Part shown: piece after piece, positions 8,176 through 17,074 of the stretch
How the letters are laid out: every line of letters starts with the position of its first letter
How positions within the stretch are numbered: the stretch's first letter is position 1
NCBI GenBank assembly: GCA_958352145.1
Contig: CATWNM010000023.1
Coordinates: 1 to 35,696 of the forward strand
Reading direction: 5' to 3'
Origin: an uncultured Eubacteriales bacterium
Lineage (GTDB): Bacteria; Bacillota; Clostridia; Oscillospirales; CAG-272
DNA: 35,696 bases
Program-made: the position numbers and the translations under genes
The notes under the pieces: model-generated
The model's input: the letters and a program-made list of their open reading frames with translations, nothing else
Databases searched by the model: none
Told to the model about the DNA's origin: nothing

Positions 8176-9333
8176 TCAGCCGATTACACGGACACGGATA
8201 ATGCCTTCGATTGCCGCTAGCTCATCCGCGATCTGCGGAGGAATTTTACTGCCGGTATCGACGATCGTATAGGCGTACTCGCCCTTAGAACCGTTGCCCA
8301 TGTTTTCGATATTGATGCCGTCATCGGCCAGCGCCGTCGTGATGCGGGAAAGCATCGTCGGTACGTTTTTATGCGCAACACAAATACGCGCGCCGCCGCA
8401 TTTCGGAACCGACACGGTCGGGAAATTCACGCTGTTGACGATGTTGCCGTTTTCCAGGAAATCGCAGAGTTCATGCGCCGCCATAATCGCACAGTTGTCC
8501 TCGGATTCCGACGTGCTTGCGCCGAGATGTGGAATCGAAATCACATTCTTGTAGCCGATCAACTCCGGACTGGGGAAATCTACGACATACGAGGAAACTT
8601 TGCCCGAATCGATGGCCGTCTTCATCGCGTCCGCGTCCACAAGCTCGCTGCGCGCGAGATTGAGGATCTTTACGCCGTCCTTCATCTGCGTCATCGCCGC
8701 AGCGTTGATGAAGCCCGTCGTATCCTTAGTTGCAGGAACATGCAGCGTAATATAATCACAGGTCTGGAAAATTTCGTCATAACCGGACGCGATGCGCACC
8801 GCACGGGACAAATTCAACGCATTGGCCACCGAAAGATACGGGTCATAGCCGACTACCTGCATGCCGAGCGATTTCGCAACGTTGGCTACAAGGCCGCCGA
8901 TCGCCCCAAGACCGATCACGCCGAGCGTTTTGCCTGCGATTTCACAACCGGCAAACTGTCCCTTGCCCGCCTCGACCTCCTTGGCGATATTCGCTTTGTC
9001 CGCAATAGCCGCAGCCCAGTTGATCCCCCCGACAATATTCCGCGAGGCCAGAAGCAGGGCGCAGACCGCAAGCTCTTTTACCGCGTTTGCGTTGGCGCCC
9101 GGCGTGTTGAATACGACGACGCCCGCCTCTGCGCACCGGTCAACGGGAATATTGTTGACGCCCGCGCCGCAGCGTGCGATTGCCAGCAATTCTTTATTCA
9201 GCGGCATATCATGAAGCTTTGCCGAACGCACCATGATCGCATCCGGGTTTTCGCAGGTATCCGATACCGTATAGGCACCGCCAAAGACGTCTGTGCCGAC
9301 CTTTGCGATCTTGTTCATCAATTTGATATTCAT
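8176..9333 (-). CDS. serA: D-3-phosphoglycerate dehydrogenase
   Basis: Oxidises 3-phosphoglycerate to 3-phosphohydroxypyruvate with NAD, the first step of serine biosynthesis. The 385-residue protein has the D-2-hydroxyacid dehydrogenase fold: Rossmann motif GVIGLGAIGG near 141, the substrate-binding Arg in NLARSELVD near 226 and the catalytic His in SIPHLGAST near 268. A C-terminal ACT domain (about 315-385, NVPTMLSRITTAL to the end) suggests regulation by serine. It is the short form without the extra intervening domain of the long type. The ribosome site AGAGGTG lies over the serC stop, 11 bases separate the genes, and both are read from the promoter upstream of serC. Confidence 0.95.
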   Translation of the reverse strand: MNIKLMNKIAKVGTDVFGGAYTVSDTCENPDAIMVRSAKLHDMPLNKELLAIARCGAGVNNIPVDRCAEAGVVVFNTPGANANAVKELAVCALLLASRNIVGGINWAAAIADKANIAKEVEAGKGQFAGCEIAGKTLGVIGLGAIGGLVANVAKSLGMQVVGYDPYLSVANALNLSRAVRIASGYDEIFQTCDYITLHVPATKDTTGFINAAAMTQMKDGVKILNLARSELVDADAMKTAIDSGKVSSYVVDFPSPELIGYKNVISIPHLGASTSESEDNCAIMAAHELCDFLENGNIVNSVNFPTVSVPKCGGARICVAHKNVPTMLSRITTALADDGINIENMGNGSKGEYAYTIVDTGSKIPPQIADELAAIEGIIRVRVIG

Positions 9334-9344
9334 GCCGTCACCTC

Positions 9345-10433
9345 TTATTTCGGGTTTTTCTTTGCGAAGTCCTCCATGAACTCCACAAGTTTTTCAACGC
9401 CCTCAATAGGCATCGCATTGTAAATCGAAGCGCGCATGCCGCCGACGCTCCGATGCCCTTTCAGGTTTTTCAGCCCGGCGGCCGACGCCTCCGAAGCAAA
9501 TTTCTTATCGAGATCCGCATCACCGGTAACAAACGTCACATTCATCATCGAGCGGCAGTTCGGACGGACAGGCGCGGTATAGTAGCTTTGAGAATCCAGA
9601 TAATCATACAGGATACCGCACTTTTTTTCGTTATACGCTTTCATTTTTTCAAGGCCGCCGACCTCATTCAAAATCCATTCGTAAACGAGTCCCGCCATAT
9701 ATATGGCGTAACAGGGCGGCGTGTTGTACATCGAATCATTGTCCGCCATGACTTTATAATCCAGCATGGTGGGAATTGTTTCGGGCGCGTTGCCAATCAA
9801 GTCTTCGCGCACGATCACAACCGTAAGGCCCGCAGGCGCCATATTTTTCTGCGCGCCGGCATAGATCAAACCGAAACGGCGCACATCGACCGGCTCAGAA
9901 ATGATGCAGGAGGACATATCCGCGACCAGCGGGATAGCGCCGGTATCGGGAATATAAGGAAATTTTGTCCCGTAAATCGTATTGTTGAAGCAAATATGCA
10001 CATAATCCGCATCCGGACGGAAGCTCTCTCTCGTGGTTTGCGGAACATATGTAAAATTGTCTTCCGCCGAAGAAGCGGCGCAGACGACGTCGCCAAACTT
10101 CTTCGCCTCTTTGAACGCCTTGTTCGAAAACTGCCCGGAAACAATGTAGTCCGCCTTGCGGTTCTTATTCATCAAATTCAGCGGAACAGCCGCAAACTGC
10201 GTGGAAGCGCCGCCCTGCAAAAACAGAACCTTATAGTTTTCCGGAATATCCATCAGCCTGCGGAGATTGGCCTCCGCATTTTTGATGATCGCGTCATATT
10301 CGGGAGACCGGTGGCTCATCTCCATAACGGACATGCCGCTGCTCCCATAGCAAACCAGTTCGTCGCGTGCGCGCTCCAGAACCGGGAGCGGAAGCATGGA
10401 AGGCCCTGCGGAAAAATTATACACTCTTGACAT
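9345..10433 (-). CDS. serC: Phosphoserine aminotransferase
   Basis: Transfers an amino group from glutamate to 3-phosphohydroxypyruvate, giving phosphoserine; a PLP enzyme of the cytosol. The N-terminus MSRVYNFSAGPSMLP is diagnostic, and the PLP lysine lies in GAQKN near residue 194. FLQGGAS and HRSVGGMRASIYN are other family blocks. I chose ATG 10433 rather than the frame start 10454 because AGGGG stands eight bases before it and the known N-terminal motif follows at once. The 362-residue length is normal. It is the first gene of a serC-serA operon, so the two enzymes of successive steps are made together; serB is not in the window. Confidence 0.96.
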   Translation of the reverse strand: MSRVYNFSAGPSMLPLPVLERARDELVCYGSSGMSVMEMSHRSPEYDAIIKNAEANLRRLMDIPENYKVLFLQGGASTQFAAVPLNLMNKNRKADYIVSGQFSNKAFKEAKKFGDVVCAASSAEDNFTYVPQTTRESFRPDADYVHICFNNTIYGTKFPYIPDTGAIPLVADMSSCIISEPVDVRRFGLIYAGAQKNMAPAGLTVVIVREDLIGNAPETIPTMLDYKVMADNDSMYNTPPCYAIYMAGLVYEWILNEVGGLEKMKAYNEKKCGILYDYLDSQSYYTAPVRPNCRSMMNVTFVTGDADLDKKFASEASAAGLKNLKGHRSVGGMRASIYNAMPIEGVEKLVEFMEDFAKKNPK

Positions 10434-10494
10434 CTGCATCACCCCTGACCGCATTCGCGGTTGCCTTTCTGCAATTCATAAGAATATACTTCTT

Positions 10495-10523
10495 ATTATA
10501 AACGCAGATTTTGGCGCCGTCAA
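10495..10523 (-). promoter_or_regulatory. Sigma-A promoter of serC-serA
   Basis: On the minus strand TTGACG and TATAAT are separated by 17 bases, about 62 bases before the serC start. Confidence 0.85.
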
Positions 10524-10623
10524 TATCCATTTTAAATTCCGTGCAATTTTACAATTTTCTTACCCGGTTTTCTTTTTTTCTGTAAATTTTTACATTGAAA
10601 CTTTCAGTCAATTAATGTCCGGC

Positions 10624-10654
10624 AAAAGCGGCCCGACTCTATTTAGAGCCGAGC
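10624..10654 (-). terminator. Terminator after the site-2 protease gene
   Basis: Minus-strand GCTCGGCTCTA pairs with TAGAGTCGGGC (two G-T pairs) and a short TTTT follows; the stop codon lies in the loop. Confidence 0.5.
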
Positions 10655-11226
10655 CCCGCATTTTTAACAAAAATATACATGGAAAAGAGCACGGCATACA
10701 AGCCCTGCTGCGTCGTAAGCAAAAGATAGGAGGCAAACAAAAACCAAAAGAAGCTGATGATATACGTCAAAGCGCACAGGCATCTAGCGGCAAAATCCGG
10801 GCCTCGCCGCGCAGCAAGACATACATAAAGCAACCTGCCGCCGTCCAACGGCGCGGCGGGCAGCAGATTCAGCAGCGCAAGCATCATACTAATGATGCCA
10901 AAAGACAGAATATCCACCGAGCAAAGCCGATACAGCAAAAGAGAAATCAGCGTACAGAGCAGATTGGCCGCGCTGCCCGCCGCAGCGACCGCCGCTTCCC
11001 CTCGAAGCGTGAGTGTGTTCTCGTCAATCTCCATGCAAAGTCCGAATGGCGCAGGTGCAAAAGAACGCAGCCGTCCGCCGGCCAGCCGCAGCACGACAAG
11101 ATGCGCACTCTCGTGCACAAATACCGCGGCAGCAAACGGCAGCATGACGCTGCCTGACATCAAACAGAACAAAATCATCGGCAGCGCGCAAAAAATGACG
11201 CCCGCAAATCGTTTCAATCCGCGCAT
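10639..11226 (-). CDS. Site-2 protease family (M50) membrane metallopeptidase
   Basis: A small intramembrane zinc protease of 195 residues. HESAH near residues 38-42 is the HExxH zinc site, and NLLPAAPLDGGR near 120-131 supplies the third ligand Asp (the NPxDG-type motif of SpoIVFB and RseP). About five or six membrane segments are visible. The closest kind is the compact SpoIVFB-like group without PDZ or CBS domains, which processes membrane-bound regulators; whether this one acts in sporulation cannot be told. It follows the small membrane protein gene by three bases, with only a weak ribosome site, so translation may be coupled. The substrate could be the neighbouring single-pass protein, but that is only inferred from position. 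Confidence 0.85.
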   Translation of the reverse strand: MRGLKRFAGVIFCALPMILFCLMSGSVMLPFAAAVFVHESAHLVVLRLAGGRLRSFAPAPFGLCMEIDENTLTLRGEAAVAAAGSAANLLCTLISLLLYRLCSVDILSFGIISMMLALLNLLPAAPLDGGRLLYVCLAARRGPDFAARCLCALTYIISFFWFLFASYLLLTTQQGLYAVLFSMYIFVKNAGLGSK

Positions 11227-11229
11227 ACA

Positions 11230-11538
11230 TCACCGAAACTGCCGGTAAATTCCGTTATAACGCGCAATATATTCCTCCGCAGCCGCAGCAACCGCCGCGC
11301 GTTTCTCCGAAATGGCCTCCGTCGCCGCAGGCTCCTCCGGATCCATTCCCAAAAAAGCAGCGATCGCCTCGTTTTCATTCATAAAGGTGCGCACGGCCTC
11401 CGCCGCGCCCGAAAGCGTACCGTCCGACATCTCGCTCTCGATCCCGTCATACATCCAAACCGACAGCGCAAATACCACGGTCAGCATCAGAGAAAGGACA
11501 ATCACGGCCGCGCCTTCCTTTCCAATATGTTTGTCCAT
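11230..11538 (-). CDS. Small single-pass membrane protein, unknown function
   Basis: A 102-residue protein with one N-terminal membrane segment (about residues 11-29, AAVIVLSLMLTVVFALSVWM) and an acidic, Ala/Glu-rich helical part outside or inside the membrane. A good ribosome site (GGGGTG) precedes the ATG. The C-terminal YIARYNGIYRQFR is basic and aromatic. I do not recognise a family. It is the first gene of a two-gene unit with the M50 protease three bases downstream, which makes it a candidate substrate or partner of that protease. Confidence 0.7.
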   Translation of the reverse strand: MDKHIGKEGAAVIVLSLMLTVVFALSVWMYDGIESEMSDGTLSGAAEAVRTFMNENEAIAAFLGMDPEEPAATEAISEKRAAVAAAAEEYIARYNGIYRQFR

Positions 11539-11618
11539 GTCTAAATCACCCCGTCACAATTCTATGCGCTGATGTCGGAATTCTTGCCGGGAAATTCAAA
11601 TGTTTCAGCCACAACTCC

Positions 11619-11654
11619 AAAAAACGCACGAAACGCAGTACACTGCGTTCCGTG
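11619..11654 (-). terminator. Terminator of the beta-propeller lipoprotein gene
   Basis: AACGCAGT pairs with ACTGCGTT, extended by CACG/CGTG across one mismatch, and on the minus strand TTTTTT follows two bases later. It lies about 95 bases after the stop of the gene at 11747. Confidence 0.85.
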
Positions 11655-11746
11655 TGATCGTAAAACTCGATTTCAACAGGATAGAAACCGTGTTCCGCCT
11701 GCCGCTTAACCCTAAATCTGCAAAAACGGCAATGCCCTCTGTTTCT

Positions 11747-13015
11747 TTACTGTTCTGCGTTGTCATATTCAAAGCGGGCAATGCGGTAATCCCATAGATA
11801 GGTATTATTATCACCGGTATCGCCGGCGTCATTGACGGTAACTGCCATCTCGATGATCCCGTTTCCGTTGATATAGCCATATGGATCGCGTATAATTGCG
11901 GCATTGTGGTTGCGCGGTTTGCCCGAATCCTCGGGGCCGATCGTACAAAGGCTTTTCCAGCGGTCTGCTCTTGCATATCGTATAAGTTCAAGCGGATTCT
12001 CAGCGTCATATTCATAGCAAAAAAGCTCCTGCACCGCGCCCACCTGATCAGGATAAACCGGCTCTTCGCCATGAATATAATGCGGAAACTTCTCGGTTAT
12101 CATGTACAGACAGCCCGTATCCGGATCCCACGCATACGCCGAATTATAAAGCACGTGATTTCTTCCCGTCACACGATCGGAGGTTCCGGCTCTGGACGGC
12201 GCGATCCGGGCGGAAATGGTCTGAACGTTTTGCAGGTCGCTCATATCATACGCCTGCCATACGGCGCCGGCAGCCGCTTCCGTATAAAGCAACCACACCT
12301 GCCCCGCCTGATCCATGCTGATCATCTCAGGTTGTCCGACGCCCCAATCCGCCATCATGCGTTTGCTGCGCACAACAGGATTAACAGTGTCGTCACAGAG
12401 AATCCACGGGCCTTCGGGCGCGTCCGCAACAGCGAGCGCTATCTCATTGTCGAGGCAGTAGGGGTTTGCACAAACGAGCACGGCCATAAGATACTGATAC
12501 GTATAATCGTAATATGTAAACCGCCCCTTGATAACAGACGGATCACAGATATGAAGCGAATACCACGAAAAACCGGAACTGTTATAGTCGTCTTTATCCC
12601 AAACGGCCACCTTCTCCAGCGGAGCGAGCACAAGCGTTTCAGGACTATAGTACCACACGTCCGTATCACTTGCCTTGACGGCACTGCGATAGCCTATATA
12701 ATCATATATCAGCTTATTATCCTTGTTGGTACAGTAATAGATATGCCGCACACCGTCAGACGCCTCAAAAATACTCGGACAGTAATTGTAAATGCCCTCA
12801 CCCGAAGACTCAAACATTCTGCCAGACACATCCTCCGGAATATACCCCATGGATCGAAGTTCGGCTGCGGTTTTTACAACGGGATCAACAGCAACATCTT
12901 CGGATGTGCCGGAGGTATCAAAAATATCCGGCACATCCGGCGTGTCGGATGCACCGCATGCAGAAAGAACAAAAGGTATGCAAAGCATGAGAAGAAGCAT
13001 TACAAAAATTTTCAT
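11747..13015 (-). CDS. Lipoprotein with GH43-like beta-propeller appearance
   Basis: An exported 422-residue lipoprotein. The N-terminus MKIFVMLLLMLCIPFVLSAC ends in the lipobox LSAC, so it should be anchored to the outer face of the membrane by a diacylglyceryl Cys at residue 19, followed by an acidic Ser/Thr/Asp linker. The rest contains recurring blocks such as IYYCTNKD, HICDPSVI, EIALAVADAPEGPWI and YAWDPDTGCLYMITEKF, which resemble the blades of five-bladed propeller proteins of the GH43/GH32 kind (DPSV plus A-x-SxxPxGPW-like strand). I see no secure catalytic triad, so sugar binding or hydrolysis is a guess. Ribosome site AAAGGAGG lies seven bases before ATG. It stands as its own transcript with a clear terminator. 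Confidence 0.8.
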   Translation of the reverse strand: MKIFVMLLLMLCIPFVLSACGASDTPDVPDIFDTSGTSEDVAVDPVVKTAAELRSMGYIPEDVSGRMFESSGEGIYNYCPSIFEASDGVRHIYYCTNKDNKLIYDYIGYRSAVKASDTDVWYYSPETLVLAPLEKVAVWDKDDYNSSGFSWYSLHICDPSVIKGRFTYYDYTYQYLMAVLVCANPYCLDNEIALAVADAPEGPWILCDDTVNPVVRSKRMMADWGVGQPEMISMDQAGQVWLLYTEAAAGAVWQAYDMSDLQNVQTISARIAPSRAGTSDRVTGRNHVLYNSAYAWDPDTGCLYMITEKFPHYIHGEEPVYPDQVGAVQELFCYEYDAENPLELIRYARADRWKSLCTIGPEDSGKPRNHNAAIIRDPYGYINGNGIIEMAVTVNDAGDTGDNNTYLWDYRIARFEYDNAEQ

Positions 13016-13212
13016 TTATATTCCTCCTTTACTTTATACCCATTTCAGATCGAACAGAATTGCGAAAAGCGCTCTCAACAACTGCAGCACTCACTCGACA
13101 AGCGAACAAAACGCCTGGCACAATAAGCAATCAAATACCGCATGCCAAGTTTTCTTTGCGAGCATAATGCAAGCATAAAAAGAAAGCAGGCCGTATTTTT
13201 ATCATCTCTTGG

Positions 13213-13824
13213 TTATGCGTTTTTCTGCTTTTTAATAATTTTCATACGGGCAAATTCCTCCCGCTCCTTTTCTTCGAGCACAGAGGAAATTTCGCGAATC
13301 GTCCGCTCGCTGTCCGGAATGATGATATTTTGAAGCGCGCGGGCGCGTTTCTGCGTTTTTTTGATCGCGACCGCAAGACGGTATACGCTGCTGTCCACTT
13401 CCGCCATCAGCGCGGAAAGCTGCTTGACCTCCGAAAAACGAATATACGCTTCGTCCAGCGCGGAATTAGAGGAAGACAGACTGTAGGGCGCCGCATGCGG
13501 CTTTCCGGTTTCGCAATTTACGATCGGGATTTCTACACCCATGACGCTGCGAAAACGTATGCGCAGGCTGTCGTCTGCCGGCACCTCGGCGGCAAGATCG
13601 GGGCGGATCCCCTCCGTCACGTTCGCGCGCTGCAGCGCGGAATAAGCGGCGCCGAAAGTCGCGCCGATTTTCTCATGCAGTTCTCCCGCGCGTCCAATCA
13701 GCTGCATCATTTCGCGGATCAAAATATTCCGCTTTTTGTCCAGCAGTTCATACCCCATCTTCGCCAGCGCGAGTTTTTTCTTCTCGGCCAAAAGATTTCC
13801 CTTGGTGGGCGCGGCCTTTGCCAC
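13213..13824 (-). CDS. ntpD: V-type ATP synthase/ATPase subunit D
   Basis: Central-stalk subunit of the V/A-type rotary ATPase; it turns inside the A3B3 head. The 203-residue protein has two long helical arms, an N-terminal NLLAEKKKLALAKMGYELLDKKR and a C-terminal RRTRALQNI-like block (RARALQNIIIPDSERTIREI), both diagnostic. The start is GTG at 13824, eight bases after AAGGAGG. It is the last gene of the operon, 66 bases after ntpB. I saw no clear terminator after it. Confidence 0.95.
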   Translation of the reverse strand: MAKAAPTKGNLLAEKKKLALAKMGYELLDKKRNILIREMMQLIGRAGELHEKIGATFGAAYSALQRANVTEGIRPDLAAEVPADDSLRIRFRSVMGVEIPIVNCETGKPHAAPYSLSSSNSALDEAYIRFSEVKQLSALMAEVDSSVYRLAVAIKKTQKRARALQNIIIPDSERTIREISSVLEEKEREEFARMKIIKKQKNA

Positions 13825-13890
13825 GGCGCATACCTCCTTTTACTTAAATACGTGCTTTTACAAAGCGGATCTCTCGGCTCTCAGTCGGAC

Positions 13891-15312
13891 TCAATCCACC
13901 GCCTGCCCGGTTTTCCCACTTTCAAAAAGCGTTTGCGCGCCGGCGACATAATGCGCGTCCAGCAAACCGCTTTCCATTCGAGAAAGCTCGCTTTTCGGCA
14001 GAGTGGAGAGCACCTGCCAGCAAAGCTTTAAACTCTCCTCCATAGACCGGTTTTCCCTGTGCCCCTGCGTGAGTATTTTTTCTTCAAACAGCCGCCCGAA
14101 CCGGATATATTGCTTATCCAGTTCCGACAATTCCTCCTCGCCGATAACCGACGCCAGCGAGCGAGCGTCCATCACCCGCGCATAACTGGCAAAAAGCTGA
14201 CCAGACAGCGCCGCATGATCGGCGCGGGTGTACCCCTCTCCGATCCCGTCCTTCATCAAACGCGAAAGCGACGGCAAAATGGCGACCGGCGGATAAATGC
14301 CGGACATACTGAGCGCACGGTCGAGCACAATCTGCCCTTCGGTAATATAACCGGTAAGGTCGGGGATCGGATGCGTGATGTCGTCGTTTGGCATCGTCAA
14401 AATCGGAAGCTGCGTCACCGATCCCGAACGCCCCTCTACGATCCCGGCGCGCTCATAAAGCGAAGCCAGGTCGGAATACAGATATCCGGGATACCCTTTT
14501 CTGCCCGGGATTTCCCCCTTTGAAGAAGAAAACTCGCGCAGCGCCTCGGCATAGGCGGTCATATCGGTCAAAATGACAAGGACATGCATGTTCTCCTCAT
14601 AGGCCAGATATTCCGCTGCGGTCAGCGCGCAACGCGGCGTCAGGATACGTTCCACAATCGGATCGCTCGCCAGATTGCGGAACATGACGACGCGCGGCAA
14701 AACGCCGGCTTCCTCAAAGCTGCGGCGAAAATAATCAGCCACGTCATTTTTAACACCCATCGCCGCAAACACTATGCAGAAACGTCCCGCGTCCTCTCCG
14801 GCAAGCCTGGCCTGACGCGCGATCTGCACGGCAAGCTCATTGTGCGCCATGCCCGAACCCGAAAAAATAGGCAGTTTCTGTCCGCGGATCAGCGTAATCA
14901 GCACATCGATCGAAGAAATGCCCGTACAAATATAGTTTCGCGGATAAGTCCGCGAGACCGGATTGATCGCAAGACCGTTGATATCGCGCCTGAGGTCGGA
15001 ATATACCGGTCCCAAACCGTCCGCCGGACGGCCCGCCCCGTCGAACATGCGGCCTAAGATTTCACGGGAAAGCGCCAATTCGACCGGACGGCCGGTAAAA
15101 TGCGCGCGCACGCCGGAGAGCGAAATTCCCGACGTTCCCTGAAAAAGCTGAATAACCGTATGTTCCCCGTCCATACCGACGACCCTGCCCTGCCGGATTT
15201 CGCCGTCCGGCAGCCGGATCTCGGCCATCTCCTCGTTGAAAATTCCGGGAACCCTGCCAAATATAAGCAGCGGTCCGGAAAGTTCCTTCGCCCCAACATA
15301 ATCTATTACCAT
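13891..15312 (-). CDS. ntpB: V-type ATP synthase/ATPase subunit B
   Basis: Non-catalytic subunit of the hexameric head. The 473-residue length and the blocks SRTYPRNYICTGISSIDVLITLIRGQ (13-residue core visible around 14,940), GSGMAHNELAVQIARQA in place of a working P-loop, DMTAYAEALREFSS and GYPGYLYSDLASLYERAG identify it. The P-loop lacks the GKT of the catalytic subunit, as expected for B. It starts 15 bases after ntpA with AAAGGAG before ATG, and belongs to the nine-gene operon. Confidence 0.96.
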   Translation of the reverse strand: MVIDYVGAKELSGPLLIFGRVPGIFNEEMAEIRLPDGEIRQGRVVGMDGEHTVIQLFQGTSGISLSGVRAHFTGRPVELALSREILGRMFDGAGRPADGLGPVYSDLRRDINGLAINPVSRTYPRNYICTGISSIDVLITLIRGQKLPIFSGSGMAHNELAVQIARQARLAGEDAGRFCIVFAAMGVKNDVADYFRRSFEEAGVLPRVVMFRNLASDPIVERILTPRCALTAAEYLAYEENMHVLVILTDMTAYAEALREFSSSKGEIPGRKGYPGYLYSDLASLYERAGIVEGRSGSVTQLPILTMPNDDITHPIPDLTGYITEGQIVLDRALSMSGIYPPVAILPSLSRLMKDGIGEGYTRADHAALSGQLFASYARVMDARSLASVIGEEELSELDKQYIRFGRLFEEKILTQGHRENRSMEESLKLCWQVLSTLPKSELSRMESGLLDAHYVAGAQTLFESGKTGQAVD

Positions 15313-15327
15313 ACCGGCACCACTCCT

Positions 15328-17073
15328 TTATTCCACCGACGAAAGCGCCGTATCGATCGCCTGTATATATTCGTCAAACATCCCAGGCCGGTCGTTCGGA
15401 ATTTCATATTTCATCCTGGACAATTTCTCAAACAGCCCCAGCTTCTGAATTTGCGATACAGGCACCGCCGTGGCAACCAGGCGCGCGGCGCCGTCATGCA
15501 GATGCAGGATCGTCTCCATCATGCGCTTCTGCTTATCGAGCGAAACAAACGTATCATCTTTATGGAAAGCGTCCTGCTGCAAAAAACCGCGGCGAATCAC
15601 ACCGGCTGTTTCCAAAATCAGCTTTTGATCGTCGGGCAGCACGTCCGAGCCGATCAAGCGCACGATTTCCATCAAGCGATCTTCCTCGGCAAGAATGACT
15701 GCAATCCGCCGGCGCAGCGCGCCGAACGTCTCGCCCACATGCGCGTCATACCATGCGGAAAGATCGCCCGTATATTCGCTGTAGCTCGTCACCCAGTTGA
15801 CCGCCGGATAATGCCGCGCGTAAGCCAGCGATTTGTCGAGCGCCCAGAAGCAGCGCACATAGCGCTTGGTATTCTGCGTGACCGGCTCCGAAAAATCCGA
15901 CCCCGCCGGAGATACCGCGCCGATGATCGTGACCGAGCCCTCGCTGCCGCAAAGCGCGCGTACTCTGCCCGCGCGCTCATAAAACTCCGAAAGCCGCGAA
16001 GGAAGATAGGCAGGGAATCCCTCCTCGGCGGGCATTTCTTCAAGACGGCCGGAGATTTCGCGGAGCGCCTCCGCCCAGCGAGAGGTAGAATCCGCCATGA
16101 TCGCGACATGATAGCCCATATCGCGGTAATATTCGGCGATGGTGATCCCGGTATAGATCGACGCCTCGCGCGCGGCGACCGGCATATTGGACGTATTGGC
16201 GATCAGGACCGTCCGCTGCATCAAAGGCAAGCCGGTTTTGGGGTCGGTCAGCGAGGAGAACTCATCCAGGACCTGAGACATTTCGTTTCCCCGCTCGCCG
16301 CAGCCAACATAAACGATAATATCGGCGTCGCACCACTTAGCAAGCTGATGCTGCGTCATGGTCTTTCCGGTACCGAAACCGCCCGGAACCGCCGCCGCGC
16401 CGCCTTTTGCAATCGGAAACAGCGTGTCGATCACGCGCTGGCCCGTAATCAGCGGAACATCTAAAGGACAGCGTTCCGAATACGGTCGGGGCTTCCGAAT
16501 TGGCCATTTCTGCGCGAGCGTCAGCGTATGTTCGCGTCCTCTGACATCACGCACGCGCAGAATCGGATCTGTGATCGTATACGCGCCGTCAGGCGCACGC
16601 CAGATCACCTGCCCGCAAACGCCGGGCGGTACCAGCGCACGGTGCGTAATCAGTCCGGTTTCCGGACAGCTTGCAAACACCGCACCGCCCGCCGCCGCAT
16701 CTCCTTCATTCAGCAGTACTGTTACGTCAAAGCGGCGTTCCTCAGACAAAAGCGGCACCTTTGCGCCCCGGCCTATAAACGCGCCGTCCAGTTTTTCAAG
16801 CGCCCGCAAGGGGCGCTCGATCCCGTCAAAAATATTGTTCAGAATACCCGGGCCAAGCAGAATCCCCATCGGCGTGCCGGATCCCTCTACGGGCTCGCCC
16901 AAGCGAAGCCCTGCGGTTTCCTCATACACCTGAATGGTCGCCGCATGCTCAGAAAGGCCGATCACCTCGCCGACAAGGCGTTTTTCCCCGACATACACCA
17001 TCTCTTTCATCGAAAAACCGCCGCCGGTCGTAATGACCGGACCGTTTATGCTTTCAATCACAAAACCGGACAT
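15328..17073 (-). CDS. ntpA: V-type ATP synthase/ATPase catalytic subunit A
   Basis: The catalytic subunit, binding and hydrolysing or making ATP. In 581 residues it has Walker A GGFGTGKT near 232, the catalytic Glu in VGCGERGNEM near 260, and DSTSRWAEALREIS followed by LEEMPAEEGFPAYLPSRL. The non-homologous region typical of A subunits (about 110-190) is present, separating it from F-type beta. Only one base lies between the ntpE stop and this ATG, so translation is coupled. With no F-type genes visible here, I cannot say if the enzyme mainly makes ATP or pumps ions. Confidence 0.97.
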   Translation of the reverse strand: MSGFVIESINGPVITTGGGFSMKEMVYVGEKRLVGEVIGLSEHAATIQVYEETAGLRLGEPVEGSGTPMGILLGPGILNNIFDGIERPLRALEKLDGAFIGRGAKVPLLSEERRFDVTVLLNEGDAAAGGAVFASCPETGLITHRALVPPGVCGQVIWRAPDGAYTITDPILRVRDVRGREHTLTLAQKWPIRKPRPYSERCPLDVPLITGQRVIDTLFPIAKGGAAAVPGGFGTGKTMTQHQLAKWCDADIIVYVGCGERGNEMSQVLDEFSSLTDPKTGLPLMQRTVLIANTSNMPVAAREASIYTGITIAEYYRDMGYHVAIMADSTSRWAEALREISGRLEEMPAEEGFPAYLPSRLSEFYERAGRVRALCGSEGSVTIIGAVSPAGSDFSEPVTQNTKRYVRCFWALDKSLAYARHYPAVNWVTSYSEYTGDLSAWYDAHVGETFGALRRRIAVILAEEDRLMEIVRLIGSDVLPDDQKLILETAGVIRRGFLQQDAFHKDDTFVSLDKQKRMMETILHLHDGAARLVATAVPVSQIQKLGLFEKLSRMKYEIPNDRPGMFDEYIQAIDTALSSVE

Positions 17074-17074
17074 C

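Noticed and set aside
8371..10430. Two long plus-strand open frames opposite serA and serC
   Set aside because: Antisense to two enzymes with clear motifs; composition is Arg/His-rich and no ribosome site or domain is visible.
11906..13126. Plus-strand open frame (406 codons) opposite the beta-propeller lipoprotein
   Set aside because: The minus strand has a signal peptide, lipobox, ribosome site and terminator; the plus frame has none of these.
15100..16464. Long plus-strand open frame (454 codons) across ntpB/ntpA
   Set aside because: It lies antisense to two certain genes, is rich in Arg/His/Gly as expected from the opposite strand of GC-rich codons, and has no domain.
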